Origin: JAPPLB01 sp965206655
Lineage (GTDB): Bacteria; Acidobacteriota; Terriglobia; Bryobacterales; UBA6623
DNA: 64,000 nucleotides
Assembly: GCA_965206655.1 (NCBI GenBank)
Contig: CBDBKC010000038.1
Span: 930,001 to 994,000 of the forward strand
Direction: 5' to 3'
Below, piece after piece: positions 44,376-52,779 of the stretch. The notes below the pieces were generated by a model. It saw only the letters and a list, made by a program, of their open reading frames with translations, was not told the DNA's origin and did not search any database. The first letter of the stretch is position 1, and every line of letters begins with the position of its first letter. The position numbers were made by a program, and so were the translations under genes.

Positions 44376-45253
44376 TCGAAGGCAGAGTTCCCGCCTTCCG
44401 AGAGGTCGTCTCTCGGAGTGCTGAGATCCTACAGATTCTCACCGGGATGGGCTCACTGCGCGGCATTGTATGTAGCCGGACGGGCATCGTGTCTTTCGCC
44501 GATGTCGCGCACGACACACTCTATGAATACGCGATTCCACGATGGCAGACCGCGCCCGGCGGCGGTGTGCTACGACAGCATCCGCTTGGCCCAAAGGGCG
44601 CTTTGGGGCTTACGCTCGATCACCAGGGGAGACTGTTGATCGCCGTCCGCGACCCGGCGGGCGTGATTCGAATCGCGCTTGATGGTACGGTGCAAACGCT
44701 GACGCACGGCACTCAGGCAGGGTGCCCTCAACACCCTGCCGATCTCGTTTATGCCATCGACGGAAACATCTATGTGGCGGCACTCCCAGATCAGTCGGCG
44801 GGCGCCAGGAACATTGAATCAGGGGCTATCTATCAGATCACGCGGAGCGGAGCCGTTCGGCGGGAATGCTCGACGGGTCTGCGTCCGACAGGCGTTGCAC
44901 TGGACTGCCGGCAGATCCACCTGTTGGTTGCCGACCAACTGACGAGCGGGGTTCAACGCTGCCCGATCGCCGCGGACGGCTCTTTGGGGGCCCCGACGGC
45001 GGTATTCGAGTGGCCCCCCTCCGACGGGCTGAGCGGGGGCGGCCTTGAGACGGATGAGGCCGGCAACATTTATGTTGCTACTCCTGGCGGCATCCGGGTC
45101 CACAATATCGACGGGATTCATCTGGGTACGATCAGGCTCCCCGAATCTCCATCGGACCTTTGCTGGGGGCGGGGAGCCGTCGGACTGTATGTGACAGCGG
45201 AAAAATCGATCTACTTTATTCCAGTCGAGGTTCGAGGCACGCGCACCTTTTAG
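44372..45253 (+). CDS. SMP-30/gluconolactonase-like beta-propeller protein
   Basis: 293 aa from a GTG overlapping the previous stop. Repeated strands L-T-L-D-H-Q-G-R-L-L-I-A-V, P-A-D-L-V-Y-A-I-D-G-N-I-Y-V, G-V-A-L-D-C-R-Q-I-H-L and E-T-D-E-A-G-N-I-Y-V-A-T-P-G-G-I-R-V belong to a six-bladed propeller of the SMP-30/NHL type. It could be a lactonase. No signal peptide is present. It is coupled to the Idh-like gene, which fits an oxidation-then-lactone-hydrolysis pair. Confidence 0.82.
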   Translation: MIEGRVPAFREVVSRSAEILQILTGMGSLRGIVCSRTGIVSFADVAHDTLYEYAIPRWQTAPGGGVLRQHPLGPKGALGLTLDHQGRLLIAVRDPAGVIRIALDGTVQTLTHGTQAGCPQHPADLVYAIDGNIYVAALPDQSAGARNIESGAIYQITRSGAVRRECSTGLRPTGVALDCRQIHLLVADQLTSGVQRCPIAADGSLGAPTAVFEWPPSDGLSGGGLETDEAGNIYVATPGGIRVHNIDGIHLGTIRLPESPSDLCWGRGAVGLYVTAEKSIYFIPVEVRGTRTF

Positions 45254-45258
45254 GCTGC

Positions 45259-45432
45259 TTTTCTCACCACCCGATGGCCAAACCACGCGAACGCCGCCAC
45301 GACCTTGTTGCGCTTGGTCGCCGTGTCGCACGTGCCCGTTGAGTACACCCCAACACAACGGCGAGTCGTCAACCGGCTGGTGGCCCGCCTGACGGGCCTG
45401 AAAGCATCTTGTCTCGCCATGTGGTGAGAAAA
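45259..45432. repeat. 174-bp segment bounded by a 12-bp inverted repeat
   Basis: TTTTCTCACCAC at 45259-45270 and its exact complement GTGGTGAGAAAA at 45421-45432. A second inner pair, ATGGC / GCCAT, lies near both ends. The inside has a short frame ending V-V-N-R-L-V-A-R-L-T-G-L-K just before the right repeat. It could be a MITE-like or decayed insertion-sequence remnant. Confidence 0.4.
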
Positions 45433-45772
45433 ACGGGATAGAAATCAGAGAGTTTGACTCCTGAAAATGTCAACCATTTGATTACCTATCTCCAATATTT
45501 AGCTTCCCCGCATGCTGACCACGTGAGCCGCCCAGAAGGCGCCTGGCGGAGGTTGCGCCAAGCCCGCCCAGTCTCTCGTCCCTTGTTTTCAGGACTGAAA
45601 GGCCTGTGCGGCGTTCCGGGAGAGACGCACCTGACCGGCTCGCGATGGTATCGGGTGTTCCGACTCCAGAAAAACTACCTCGCATTAAGCCGCTTAATGA
45701 TGTCAGGGCGTAGTGTTGAGGGCAGATGTTTTGAACCCTTAGCGGTTCAAGGAAAGCGAGGATGCGATAATC
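45433..45772. other. intergenic stretch before the Cys-rich peptide
   Basis: About 340 bp. The only sizeable frame (45454-45780) has no ribosome site or family signal and is not supported. It may hold the promoter for the peptide and membrane-protein genes. Confidence 0.45.
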
Positions 45773-45952
45773 ATGTTTAAAAAGAAACTGTTCGTAATGG
45801 CGGTCATGGTCAAGCTCGGTGTGGCGGGACTCTTCAGTCAGTGGCTAGCGGCTCCGGTACCGCCGACATCAGAGGAGATGCTGGCCGATTGTCCCGTTTG
45901 CGATCCGCCGCCCGATTGTGGATCAGATCCGAGCTGCGGCGGTTGTGGCTAG
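45773..45952 (+). CDS. small exported Cys-rich peptide (59 aa)
   Basis: Too short for many gene finders. ATG 45773 with GGAAAG/GAGG 11-20 nt upstream, stop TAG 45950-45952. M-F-K-K-K-L-F-V-M-A-V-M-V-K-L-G-V-A-G-L-F is a positively charged, hydrophobic signal-like start. The tail has five cysteines: D-C-P-V-C-D-P-P-P-D-C-G-S-D-P-S-C-G-G-C-G. It is followed after 48 bp by two membrane-protein genes on the same strand. It may be a secreted peptide or a RiPP-like precursor, but there is no modification enzyme nearby, so the class is open. Confidence 0.6.
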   Translation: MFKKKLFVMAVMVKLGVAGLFSQWLAAPVPPTSEEMLADCPVCDPPPDCGSDPSCGGCG

Positions 45953-46000
45953 AGCGATCGGCCAAACCCGATAAAGTGTGACCTATTAGGTGGCATTTAT

Positions 46001-46849
46001 GTGCCTAATCTGATAGACTATTATTGCGTCATTCTGAACCGAGGCGCCACTTTAGTGCCGCTGAACATGCTCTTATTCGGTGCCGCCGCCGCCGCCTTCG
46101 TACTGCAGGCGGTTTGGTTGGGGCGTCTCTGGCGACTGAATCTCGTGGGCCGGTATCCCGCGCTGTTTGTGTTTCTCGTGACAAGCACCGTTCTGGGTGT
46201 CGTGATGCAGGTGCTCGGTCACCTGTTTAACAGCAAGGCTCTTGCTGGGTTTTACGTCTACAAATGGGCTTGGGTCGCGACGAAACCCATTTATGCGGTT
46301 CTGCTGTTCTGTGTGCTGGCGGAGGTGTACAACCGGATGGTGGAGGACTATCATGGTCTCCACCGTCTCGGACAGCTCTTTATGTGGGCGGCGAGCGGAA
46401 TCGCGGCCACGATGTTCTTGGCGATGAGCGTGCTGGGAGCTTCACCGGAGGAGTTCGCGAAATTTTGGCATCAGCAGGAGAGAAGCATCTATACGGCGCT
46501 GTCGATCTTCAGCCTGTTGTTGATCTCCTTCAGCCTGTATTTTCGCCTTATTGTTTCCCCGAATCTGCGAATCATTTTTGCCCTCTTCGCAGTGACTGTG
46601 ACGTCTGCGGCGCTTCTACGTACCTTGGACGATATCGGTCTGATGGGGGCTTCGGTAGATGGTACGCAGCTTGGTTCGATCATTTATCTCGCTTTTCTAG
46701 GGCTCGCTCTGATGCGATTCTCGGCGGCTGGAGAGCACGCTTCCCAGCCTCTACCTATCCCTCGGTCGGTGCGTCTCGCCTCGGAGGCCGAGGTGACCGA
46801 GGGGCTCGTTCACCTTAACCAACAGTTAACGAGGATACTTCGCTCATGA
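46001..46849 (+). CDS. polytopic membrane protein of unknown function
   Basis: 282 aa from a GTG start. Seven hydrophobic segments are visible (for example L-L-F-G-A-A-A-A-A-F-V-L, P-A-L-F-V-F-L-V-T-S-T-V-L-G, F-M-W-A-A-S-G-I-A-A-T-M-F-L and I-I-Y-L-A-F-L-G-L-A-L). I do not recognise a family. It shares a 4-bp ATGA overlap with the next gene and follows the Cys-rich peptide, so the three form one likely transcription unit. Confidence 0.75.
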   Translation: MPNLIDYYCVILNRGATLVPLNMLLFGAAAAAFVLQAVWLGRLWRLNLVGRYPALFVFLVTSTVLGVVMQVLGHLFNSKALAGFYVYKWAWVATKPIYAVLLFCVLAEVYNRMVEDYHGLHRLGQLFMWAASGIAATMFLAMSVLGASPEEFAKFWHQQERSIYTALSIFSLLLISFSLYFRLIVSPNLRIIFALFAVTVTSAALLRTLDDIGLMGASVDGTQLGSIIYLAFLGLALMRFSAAGEHASQPLPIPRSVRLASEAEVTEGLVHLNQQLTRILRS

Positions 46850-47400
46850 CGGCCTTGGTGTTGACCCTGGTCCTGATCCTCTTGATGCTGGCCGTCCTGG
46901 TCGGCTCGATGCGGCGTCTAGGCAGGGGCGACCGGAACACCCCCTCGCTTGACCGCGAAGATGTGCTCGAAGCGGGGGCTTCCGCTAAGACGTATCGGCC
47001 CCTCAATCGGCTCTTCTCGGCGGAGGACAGTGCTTTCCTTCGTGGTTTCGGTCACCGGGGGACGAAGCTGACATGGAGGCTCGGCTCAGCGCGGTCTCGG
47101 GTCTTGCGTATCTACCTGCGACAGATCCGAGCGGACTTCGACAATGTGTGGCGTTTGGCGTGCCGGCTCGTACCCCACAGCTCGAATCCTAATTTCGGTT
47201 CGTGGATTGTCAAGCAGTGGATCATGTTCCATGCCGTGCTCATGTTAGTTTACGTTCGGAGTTGGCTCGGCTCGCGTATTCCGATGCCGATACATGCCGC
47301 CGGGTTGGTCAATGCGCTGGAGGCTTTTCGAAGCGGCGTCCGAGCGGTCGCTCAGCAGTGCGATCCTATTGCGCAGCGAACGGTCTTGTCGAAGGGCTAG
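46846..47400 (+). CDS. membrane-anchored hypothetical protein
   Basis: 184 aa. One N-terminal membrane helix (L-V-L-T-L-V-L-I-L-L-M-L-A-V-L-V), then a soluble basic region (R-R-L-G-R-G-D, R-L-G-S-A-R-S-R-V-L-R-I-Y-L-R-Q-I-R-A-D-F). Not recognised. Its stop codon TAG (47398-47400) is part of the CTAG target of the IS481-type element that starts at 47401, so the stop is native and the element has not truncated it. Confidence 0.72.
   Translation: MTALVLTLVLILLMLAVLVGSMRRLGRGDRNTPSLDREDVLEAGASAKTYRPLNRLFSAEDSAFLRGFGHRGTKLTWRLGSARSRVLRIYLRQIRADFDNVWRLACRLVPHSSNPNFGSWIVKQWIMFHAVLMLVYVRSWLGSRIPMPIHAAGLVNALEAFRSGVRAVAQQCDPIAQRTVLSKG
47397..47400. repeat. CTAG target duplication, left copy
   Basis: CTAG before the element, repeated at 48429-48432. 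With outer bases the flanks are GCTAGT and GCTAGC, in line with the NCTAGN target known for IS481. Confidence 0.75.
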
Positions 47401-48428
47401 TTGTGATCTTTCAATAGGTTGTTCATTCGGTCCCGGACCAAGGAAGCTGGAGTTATCCCACAACAGCAACCTTGGAGAGACCGAATGAACATCCATCAGA
47501 ATGCACGATTGACACCGAAAGGTCGAGCCCTGTTGGTTCGCCGCGTCCTCGGTGGGGAGAACGCACAGGCCGCCGCGGCGGCCTGTGGCGTCTCAGAGCG
47601 AACCGTACGCAAATGGCTCGCGCGGTTTCGGGCTGAGGGTCAGGCCGGTCTCGTCGACCGCTCCTCACGCCCCCTTCGCAGCCCGCGCCGCACTGCTGCG
47701 CCCAGCGCGGCCCGTGTCGTTGCTCTGCGCCGACAACGTTGGGCCGGCTACCGCATTGCCACTCGTGTCGGAGTCTCTCAGGCCACCGTCAGCCGCATTT
47801 TGCGCCGCGCCGGCCTCAACCGCATCCGCGATCTCGAACCCGCCCCGCCCGTGCGCCGCTACGAACACCCCGCACCCGGCGATCTGTTACATCTCGATAT
47901 CAAGAAGCTCGGCCGCTTCCACCGCGCCGGTCATCGCGTCACCTCCGACAAATCCCACCGCTGCCGCGGCGCCGGCTGGGAATTCATGCATGTCGCCATC
48001 GACGACCACTCCCGTGTGGCTTTCTCCCAGATCCTCTCCGATGAGCGGAGCGACTCCGCCGTAGCTTTCCTCAATGCTGCCGTCGGTTACTATCGCTCGC
48101 TCGGCGTCCGCATCCGCCGCCTGCTCACCGACAACGGCTCTTGTTACCGCTCCCGGCTCTTCCGCGATGCCTGCCGTCGTCTCGATATCCGTCATCGCTT
48201 CACACGGCCTTACACGCCGCGCACCAACGGCAAAGCCGAACGCTTCATCCAGACCGCTCTGAGAGAATGGGCTTACGCTCGCTCCTACTGCTCATCCCAG
48301 CAGCGCGCTGCCCATCTGTTACCCTGGCTGCACGACTACAACTGGCATCGCCCTCACGCCGCTCTCCGCTATCGTCCGCCCTTCTCCAGACTCATGCTTC
48401 CTATGAACAACCTGTTGACACTCCACAG
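47401..48428 (+). mobile_element. IS481-type insertion sequence (1028 bp)
   Basis: Imperfect terminal inverted repeats of about 26 bp: TTGTGATCTTTCAATAGG at the left and the complement of CCTGTTGACACTCCACAG at the right, with AGGTTGTTCAT identical. Flanked by CTAG. One transposase gene fills it; that gene's stop codon is supplied by the right CTAG duplicate. It sits directly on the stop codon of the 46846 gene. Confidence 0.82.
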
Positions 48429-48432
48429 CTAG
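47485..48432 (+). CDS. IS481-family transposase
   Basis: 315 aa from the ATG at 47485; longer upstream frames lie in the terminal repeat. N-terminal HTH (L-R-R-V-L-G... A-A-A-A-C-G-V-S-E-R-T-V-R-K-W), then an rve-type DDE domain: L-L-H-L-D-I-K-K-L (Asp), L-L-T-D-N-G-S-C-Y (Asp) and R-T-N-G-K-A-E-R-F-I-Q (Glu). The stop TAG lies in the target duplication outside the element. Apparently intact. Confidence 0.92.
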   Translation: MNIHQNARLTPKGRALLVRRVLGGENAQAAAAACGVSERTVRKWLARFRAEGQAGLVDRSSRPLRSPRRTAAPSAARVVALRRQRWAGYRIATRVGVSQATVSRILRRAGLNRIRDLEPAPPVRRYEHPAPGDLLHLDIKKLGRFHRAGHRVTSDKSHRCRGAGWEFMHVAIDDHSRVAFSQILSDERSDSAVAFLNAAVGYYRSLGVRIRRLLTDNGSCYRSRLFRDACRRLDIRHRFTRPYTPRTNGKAERFIQTALREWAYARSYCSSQQRAAHLLPWLHDYNWHRPHAALRYRPPFSRLMLPMNNLLTLHS

Positions 48433-48668
48433 CTCGCCCAGCCGCTGAAACTCCAGATCGTCCGTGACCGCCGGCGGACTGATTGAAGCCTTGCCGTCAT
48501 GGCGTTAACCGCATTTTCTCCGGGCGGATCTCAACCAACGCGAAGCATTGTGATCTAATGGGCTGGTAAGGTGTAAGCCCTACGACGGCTAGGGCGGACA
48601 CCGGATGACTCCGGCAGTGGGCGCTGTCTAAACTGAAGGACGAGTTTTCCCGAGGGTTCGGCGTCACG

Positions 48669-50558
48669 ATGGGCGACTTACCACCAATTCCTTCTTATGA
48701 TGTGGGGCTCGGTTTGGCTTCCGCGGTTCTGCTGTTCCTCGCAACCTATCTGTTGGCGAGAGCGAGGACCGAGCCGAGGGAGGATGTGTACGCCTACGCG
48801 GACCCATCGAAGAAGGCGCTCTTCAGCCCGCTGCGGCTTGACCCGTCGCAACGCAGCCTGAGCTTTGTCGGCTCGCTTTTCGCGCACCTGTTGGTAGTGG
48901 CTGCCGTGCCTTCCTTCCAGATTTTGTCGCATGAAATTCCGCCGATTGACGTCCCGCGATACGAGATCATCACCCTCGATTACAGGATGCCTATGCCTCC
49001 GGTGGTGACCGCCGCCGAAGTGGACACGACGGACGATTGGACACCCCCGTCCGAACCCAGGCTTGAGACCGAGCAACCGGCCGAGGCGGAGGAACAGGCG
49101 ACTCGGGGCGATCGGGAAGGCGCGCTTGAGGTTCCGGCGCGAGCGGCCGCGGCCCGCCGGACGAAGCAGGGTGGTTCCGCCCCGCCGGAGGGTCAGAAGC
49201 CGGAGCGGAAATCGCGGGACGAGCGTGCCACGGTTCAGGTCCTGCTTCCCGAGAAGCTGCAAGTCAATCCTGCTTTGAAAGACATCGTCGTCCAACCTGA
49301 TTTCACGATCGAGCTACCCAAGGACTACAGGGTTGATCTTCCCCCCGTCATGCTTTGGGCGAGTTCCCCCTTGAAGCTTGAGAGCGGCGCGATACTTGAA
49401 CCCGCGAGCCGTTCCGAACCGAGCGTAGCGTCTCTACCGGATCTGGCGGCCCAGGTACTTCCGCGCAACAACGAGATTGCTTTGGCCGATCTGCAGATTC
49501 CGGCTCTCCGCATTGAGGTTGACGAGCCGATCCTGACGTTGCCGCCGGCCGATGTCATTCCCCTCGCCGGACAGAACCCGCTAGCGGATGTTGCTCCTCC
49601 GCCTTCGAGCATCGGTGAGCGGGGCCAGAACAGCTTGATAGCTCTGAGTCAGCAACCGGATTTGCAATCCTCTCTTTTCGACTTGCAGCCCGGATATCGT
49701 CTCGGCTCCATCGATTCATCGACCCCATCGGGCACCGCCGGCCCTCAGGGCGAGTCCAGCGAGTCCAGCGAGCCGGGCGAGAAGGAACCATCGGCGGTGG
49801 CGGGTCAAGGCGCAGGAACCGGTTTCGGAGACGTGGCGACCGGTGAGGGTGCAGGTGACGTTGACACCGCAGGCGATCGCACGGGTGACGATGTAAGCAG
49901 TCTGATTGCCTCGGTCCACACTTCGGGAGAGGGCGGCGTCAAGATCATCGAGTTACGGGGTTCAGGAGAGGGAAGTAAGGAGGGCGACGGCGACGGCGAA
50001 TCGGGGCTTGGCGAGGCCGGTGACGGGCCTGGCGCCGGTGGTGACCCAGACGGGGACCCCGAGGCCGAAGGCCGTTTGAAACCTCTGCCCCGCTCGCAAT
50101 ACGGCATCATTCTCGTTTCGAACACACGCAGCGAAATTCCCGAGGCGAATGGGGTCCTTACAGGCACTCCCGTTTACACGGTTTACATTGACGTACCGGA
50201 CGCGCCCAGGAAGTGGGTGTTGCAGTACTGCCTCCCCTCCAAACCACAGACAGCCCAAGTTGTTCAAGCGGGCGTGATTCGGATCAGGTCTGTGGTACGG
50301 GTCGATCCGCCACATGCCCTACAAACCCAGCCGCTGCGGCTCGAGCTTCCCGCGGGCGCCACCCCCCCGCCGCGCGTCGTCGTTTACGCCAAGGTAACGG
50401 AGGAGGGGAATCTGGAGGACTTCCGGGTCATCCGGGGTGCTGATCCCGAGACGGACCAGATGGTGCTCGCGAATCTTCAGTCCTGGGATTTTCACCCCGC
50501 GTTTCAGCGGGGTGAGCCGGTCTCGGTCGAGGCCGTTTTTGGGGTTCCCCTGCGCTAG
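48669..50558 (+). CDS. TonB-like energy transducer with long acidic Gly-rich linker
   Basis: 629 aa. Two N-terminal membrane segments (L-G-L-A-S-A-V-L-L-F-L-A-T-Y-L-L at 13-28 and F-V-G-S-L-F-A-H-L-L-V-V-A-A-V near 68-82). Then a periplasmic region rich in Pro/Glu/Gly. The C-terminal 100 residues (V-V-Y-A-K-V-T-E-E-G-N-L-E-D-F-R-V-I-R-G and S-W-D-F-H-P-A) match the TonB C-terminal domain. TonB passes proton-motive energy to outer-membrane receptors such as the Oar-like one at 32.7 kb. No exbB/exbD here. Its stop TAG (50556-50558) is also in a CTAG followed by a decayed IS481-like end. Confidence 0.75.
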   Translation: MGDLPPIPSYDVGLGLASAVLLFLATYLLARARTEPREDVYAYADPSKKALFSPLRLDPSQRSLSFVGSLFAHLLVVAAVPSFQILSHEIPPIDVPRYEIITLDYRMPMPPVVTAAEVDTTDDWTPPSEPRLETEQPAEAEEQATRGDREGALEVPARAAAARRTKQGGSAPPEGQKPERKSRDERATVQVLLPEKLQVNPALKDIVVQPDFTIELPKDYRVDLPPVMLWASSPLKLESGAILEPASRSEPSVASLPDLAAQVLPRNNEIALADLQIPALRIEVDEPILTLPPADVIPLAGQNPLADVAPPPSSIGERGQNSLIALSQQPDLQSSLFDLQPGYRLGSIDSSTPSGTAGPQGESSESSEPGEKEPSAVAGQGAGTGFGDVATGEGAGDVDTAGDRTGDDVSSLIASVHTSGEGGVKIIELRGSGEGSKEGDGDGESGLGEAGDGPGAGGDPDGDPEAEGRLKPLPRSQYGIILVSNTRSEIPEANGVLTGTPVYTVYIDVPDAPRKWVLQYCLPSKPQTAQVVQAGVIRIRSVVRVDPPHALQTQPLRLELPAGATPPPRVVVYAKVTEEGNLEDFRVIRGADPETDQMVLANLQSWDFHPAFQRGEPVSVEAVFGVPLR

Positions 50559-50745
50559 CTGGTATCCCTCGATAGGTTGTTCATTCGGTCTTGGAACGGG
50601 AAAGCCGGCGTTGTCCGACACCAGCAACATTGGACAGACTGAATCAACATCCATCAGAATGCCCGATTGAAACCCAAAGATCGAGACCCATTGGTTTCAA
50701 CGCATCCTCGCCGGTACGACGCTCGCTGCCACGACCATGGCGGCG
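50559..50745 (+). mobile_element. decayed IS481-type left end
   Basis: From 50559 the sequence follows the left end of the element at 47401 with scattered changes: ATAGGTTGTTCATTCGGTC is shared, then CAACATCCATCAGAATGC and GATTGA. The initiator ATG has become ATC (AATCAACATCC). Only about 185 bp remains; the transposase body and right end are missing. It begins exactly after CTAG at 50555-50558. Confidence 0.75.
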
Positions 50746-50844
50746 GGTGGCGGGGGTTTTTGGGCGCACTGATTCGTCCTTTCGATTGTGTTATCTTACG
50801 AGTCGTTCCGGCGTTTTCCCTGATCGGGTGTACGCGGAGAGTGT

Positions 50845-51585
50845 ATGATCTCCTGTTTTTCCGGGAAAGAAATCCCTGCCGACAAGCTGCTTATTCTCTA
50901 CTACCCGCCGTCGCATGTTCACTACGACTGGGACAAGTCAGGGTACGCGGCTGCTCGCGCGCGTGAGGCGCTGCAAGAGCTGACCGCATCTCTTCATGGG
51001 TTTCGCAAGCGTCACATGTTGGGCAAGAAGCCGGCTGTCGGCTTTGTACTGGCTGCCGCGGGACTCGCGGTACTGATCCACTGGGTGGTAACGGTCATTC
51101 TTCACTGGTCCGAAGCGGGCTTTTTCTCTCGCTATCTGGAGCCGCTCGTGCCGGCGGTGCTGCTGTTATTCGCGCGTTTCCGGCTCGCAGCGCTCGGCCG
51201 CCGCCGCCGGCGCTGGAAGGAAGAAGGACAGGCGACGGTCAGTACTGAATTGCGAGAGATCGAGCAGGCGATCGCCAAGATGCCGGACGACCCCTCCGCC
51301 GAGCAGGCCGCCGACATCTTGCGACGGCGGTGCCCTGATGTCATCTCGGAGATCGCTTTCGATGGGACGTATTTCCGAGCTTTCACCTACATGGACTTCC
51401 TCTTCTACCCGCAGTTGAAGCATCCTTCCGCCCGCGAGGAACTGCCCGACAAGCACAGTCTGAACCGCGACGCTTACTACGTGGGTAACGTCGTGTACGA
51501 TGGCTGGCGGCTTTTCCACAAAGATCAGCCGGAGCTCGTCGACCCTCGCTTTGTCGGCAGCGGCGGCCGGCGAGGCGTGATCTAA
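50845..51585 (+). CDS. hypothetical protein with two membrane helices
   Basis: 246 aa. Hydrophobic segments at about 63-83 (P-A-V-G-F-V-L-A-A-A-G-L-A-V-L-I-H-W) and 95-115 (L-V-P-A-V-L-L-L-F-A-R-F). A basic linker R-R-R-R-R-W-K-E-E-G follows, then a soluble C-terminal domain with F-D-G-T-Y-F-R-A-F-T-Y-M-D-F-L-F-Y-P. Not recognised. It starts about 100 bp after the IS481 remnant. Function unknown. Confidence 0.68.
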   Translation: MISCFSGKEIPADKLLILYYPPSHVHYDWDKSGYAAARAREALQELTASLHGFRKRHMLGKKPAVGFVLAAAGLAVLIHWVVTVILHWSEAGFFSRYLEPLVPAVLLLFARFRLAALGRRRRRWKEEGQATVSTELREIEQAIAKMPDDPSAEQAADILRRRCPDVISEIAFDGTYFRAFTYMDFLFYPQLKHPSAREELPDKHSLNRDAYYVGNVVYDGWRLFHKDQPELVDPRFVGSGGRRGVI

Positions 51586-51667
51586 AGGGAACTTGGCGGC
51601 GGATCGTTCGTAACATCCAGCAGCGCTGGCGTTCGCTATCCTGAGCACGGGCGGCTTCCTACCGGGG

Positions 51668-52729
51668 ATGAACGATCTCACGTTAATTGCTTCGGCGACC
51701 GGCCTGGGATTTCTGGCCGGTATCCGCCTGTACGCGACGGTTCTGACGCTCAGCTTGGCCATCAAGTTGGGCTGGCTCGAACTGAGTCCGCAATTCTCCC
51801 AGTTGGAGCGCCTGGGGGATTGGTGGATCGTCGGCCTTTCCGGGATTGCCTTTGCGGTCGAGTTTTTCGCCGACAAGATTCCTTGGTTCGATTCGGCATG
51901 GGACTCGGTTCATACATTCATACGCCCGGTTGGTGCGACTCTACTCGCGATTACGGCCGTTGGCGATGTGGATCCGGTTGTACAGGTGGCGGCGGGGCTG
52001 TTAGCGGGTAGTGTCGCCTTGGCGGGGCACTCGACGAAGGCGGCGACTCGATGGTTCGTGAATTCATCGCCGGAACCGGTCTCAAACGTAGCACTCAGCT
52101 TGGCGGGCGACATAGCGGTACCGGTGGGAGTTTGGTTTGTACTGAATTACCCTTGGATTGCCGCCGGGTTCATTGGAGTCTTCCTGGCATTGTTCGCGCT
52201 GATTTCACCGGGGATCTTTCGGTTGCTGCGTGTGCAGGCACGGGCCGTGGCTTCGGTGCTGCGTGCGGCGATGGGTTCCTCCCCGCCGGATGCGGCCGTT
52301 ATCGGCGAGACGCCCGACATTTCGGGTTCGGGTTCGGACGGGCGGCTCGGTGCTCGGCTGGCCGAGTTTCTGGCTCCTCTCCCCGAACCGTATTGCGACA
52401 TTGTGATGGGAAGTCTCGGACACGACCGGTTGCCGCATGCGATCGAGGTTGTGGCGGCCAGTGGAATCGCCGGGCTGCGGAACTCGATCGGCTACCTTTG
52501 CTTAACGGGTGATAGGCTCGTATTTATCACGCGACGCTGGTTTCGTTACCGTACGCAGTCTCTGCCCTTAGATGAGGTTCTGGCGTTGCGCTTTCGGAAG
52601 CGGTTGCTTCTCGACCAGATTGAGATCGAAGCGCGTGATTGCGTGTGGCGTCTCGACGTTTTCCGCGAACAATCGGGCCGGGGCGAAAGCTTGGCGAATG
52701 TATTCGCCGAGGATGTCGTCCAAGTCTGA
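51668..52729 (+). CDS. DUF4126 domain membrane protein
   Basis: 353 aa. The first 190 residues are the DUF4126 region: A-S-A-T-G-L-G-F-L-A-G-I-R-L-Y-A-T-V, W-W-I-V-G-L-S-G-I-A-F-A-V-E-F-F-A-D-K-I-P and A-G-H-S-T-K-A-A-T-R-W, with four to five membrane helices. The last 110 residues are a soluble PH-like domain (L-T-G-D-R-L-V-F-I-T-R-R-W-F-R-Y-R). Function of the family is unknown. ATG at 51668 with GGGG upstream. Confidence 0.85.
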   Translation: MNDLTLIASATGLGFLAGIRLYATVLTLSLAIKLGWLELSPQFSQLERLGDWWIVGLSGIAFAVEFFADKIPWFDSAWDSVHTFIRPVGATLLAITAVGDVDPVVQVAAGLLAGSVALAGHSTKAATRWFVNSSPEPVSNVALSLAGDIAVPVGVWFVLNYPWIAAGFIGVFLALFALISPGIFRLLRVQARAVASVLRAAMGSSPPDAAVIGETPDISGSGSDGRLGARLAEFLAPLPEPYCDIVMGSLGHDRLPHAIEVVAASGIAGLRNSIGYLCLTGDRLVFITRRWFRYRTQSLPLDEVLALRFRKRLLLDQIEIEARDCVWRLDVFREQSGRGESLANVFAEDVVQV

Positions 52730-52779
52730 TTCCCGCGGCGCCGCGCCTTCGCGAAAAGCAGGCATCCCCAATCGGAATC

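Noticed and set aside
45259..45432. Terminator hairpin for the beta-propeller gene
   Set aside because: The arms are 150 bp apart, too far for an intrinsic terminator.
45454..45780. A 108-codon frame before the Cys-rich peptide
   Set aside because: No ribosome site, no homology-like motif, and it overlaps the start of the better-supported peptide.
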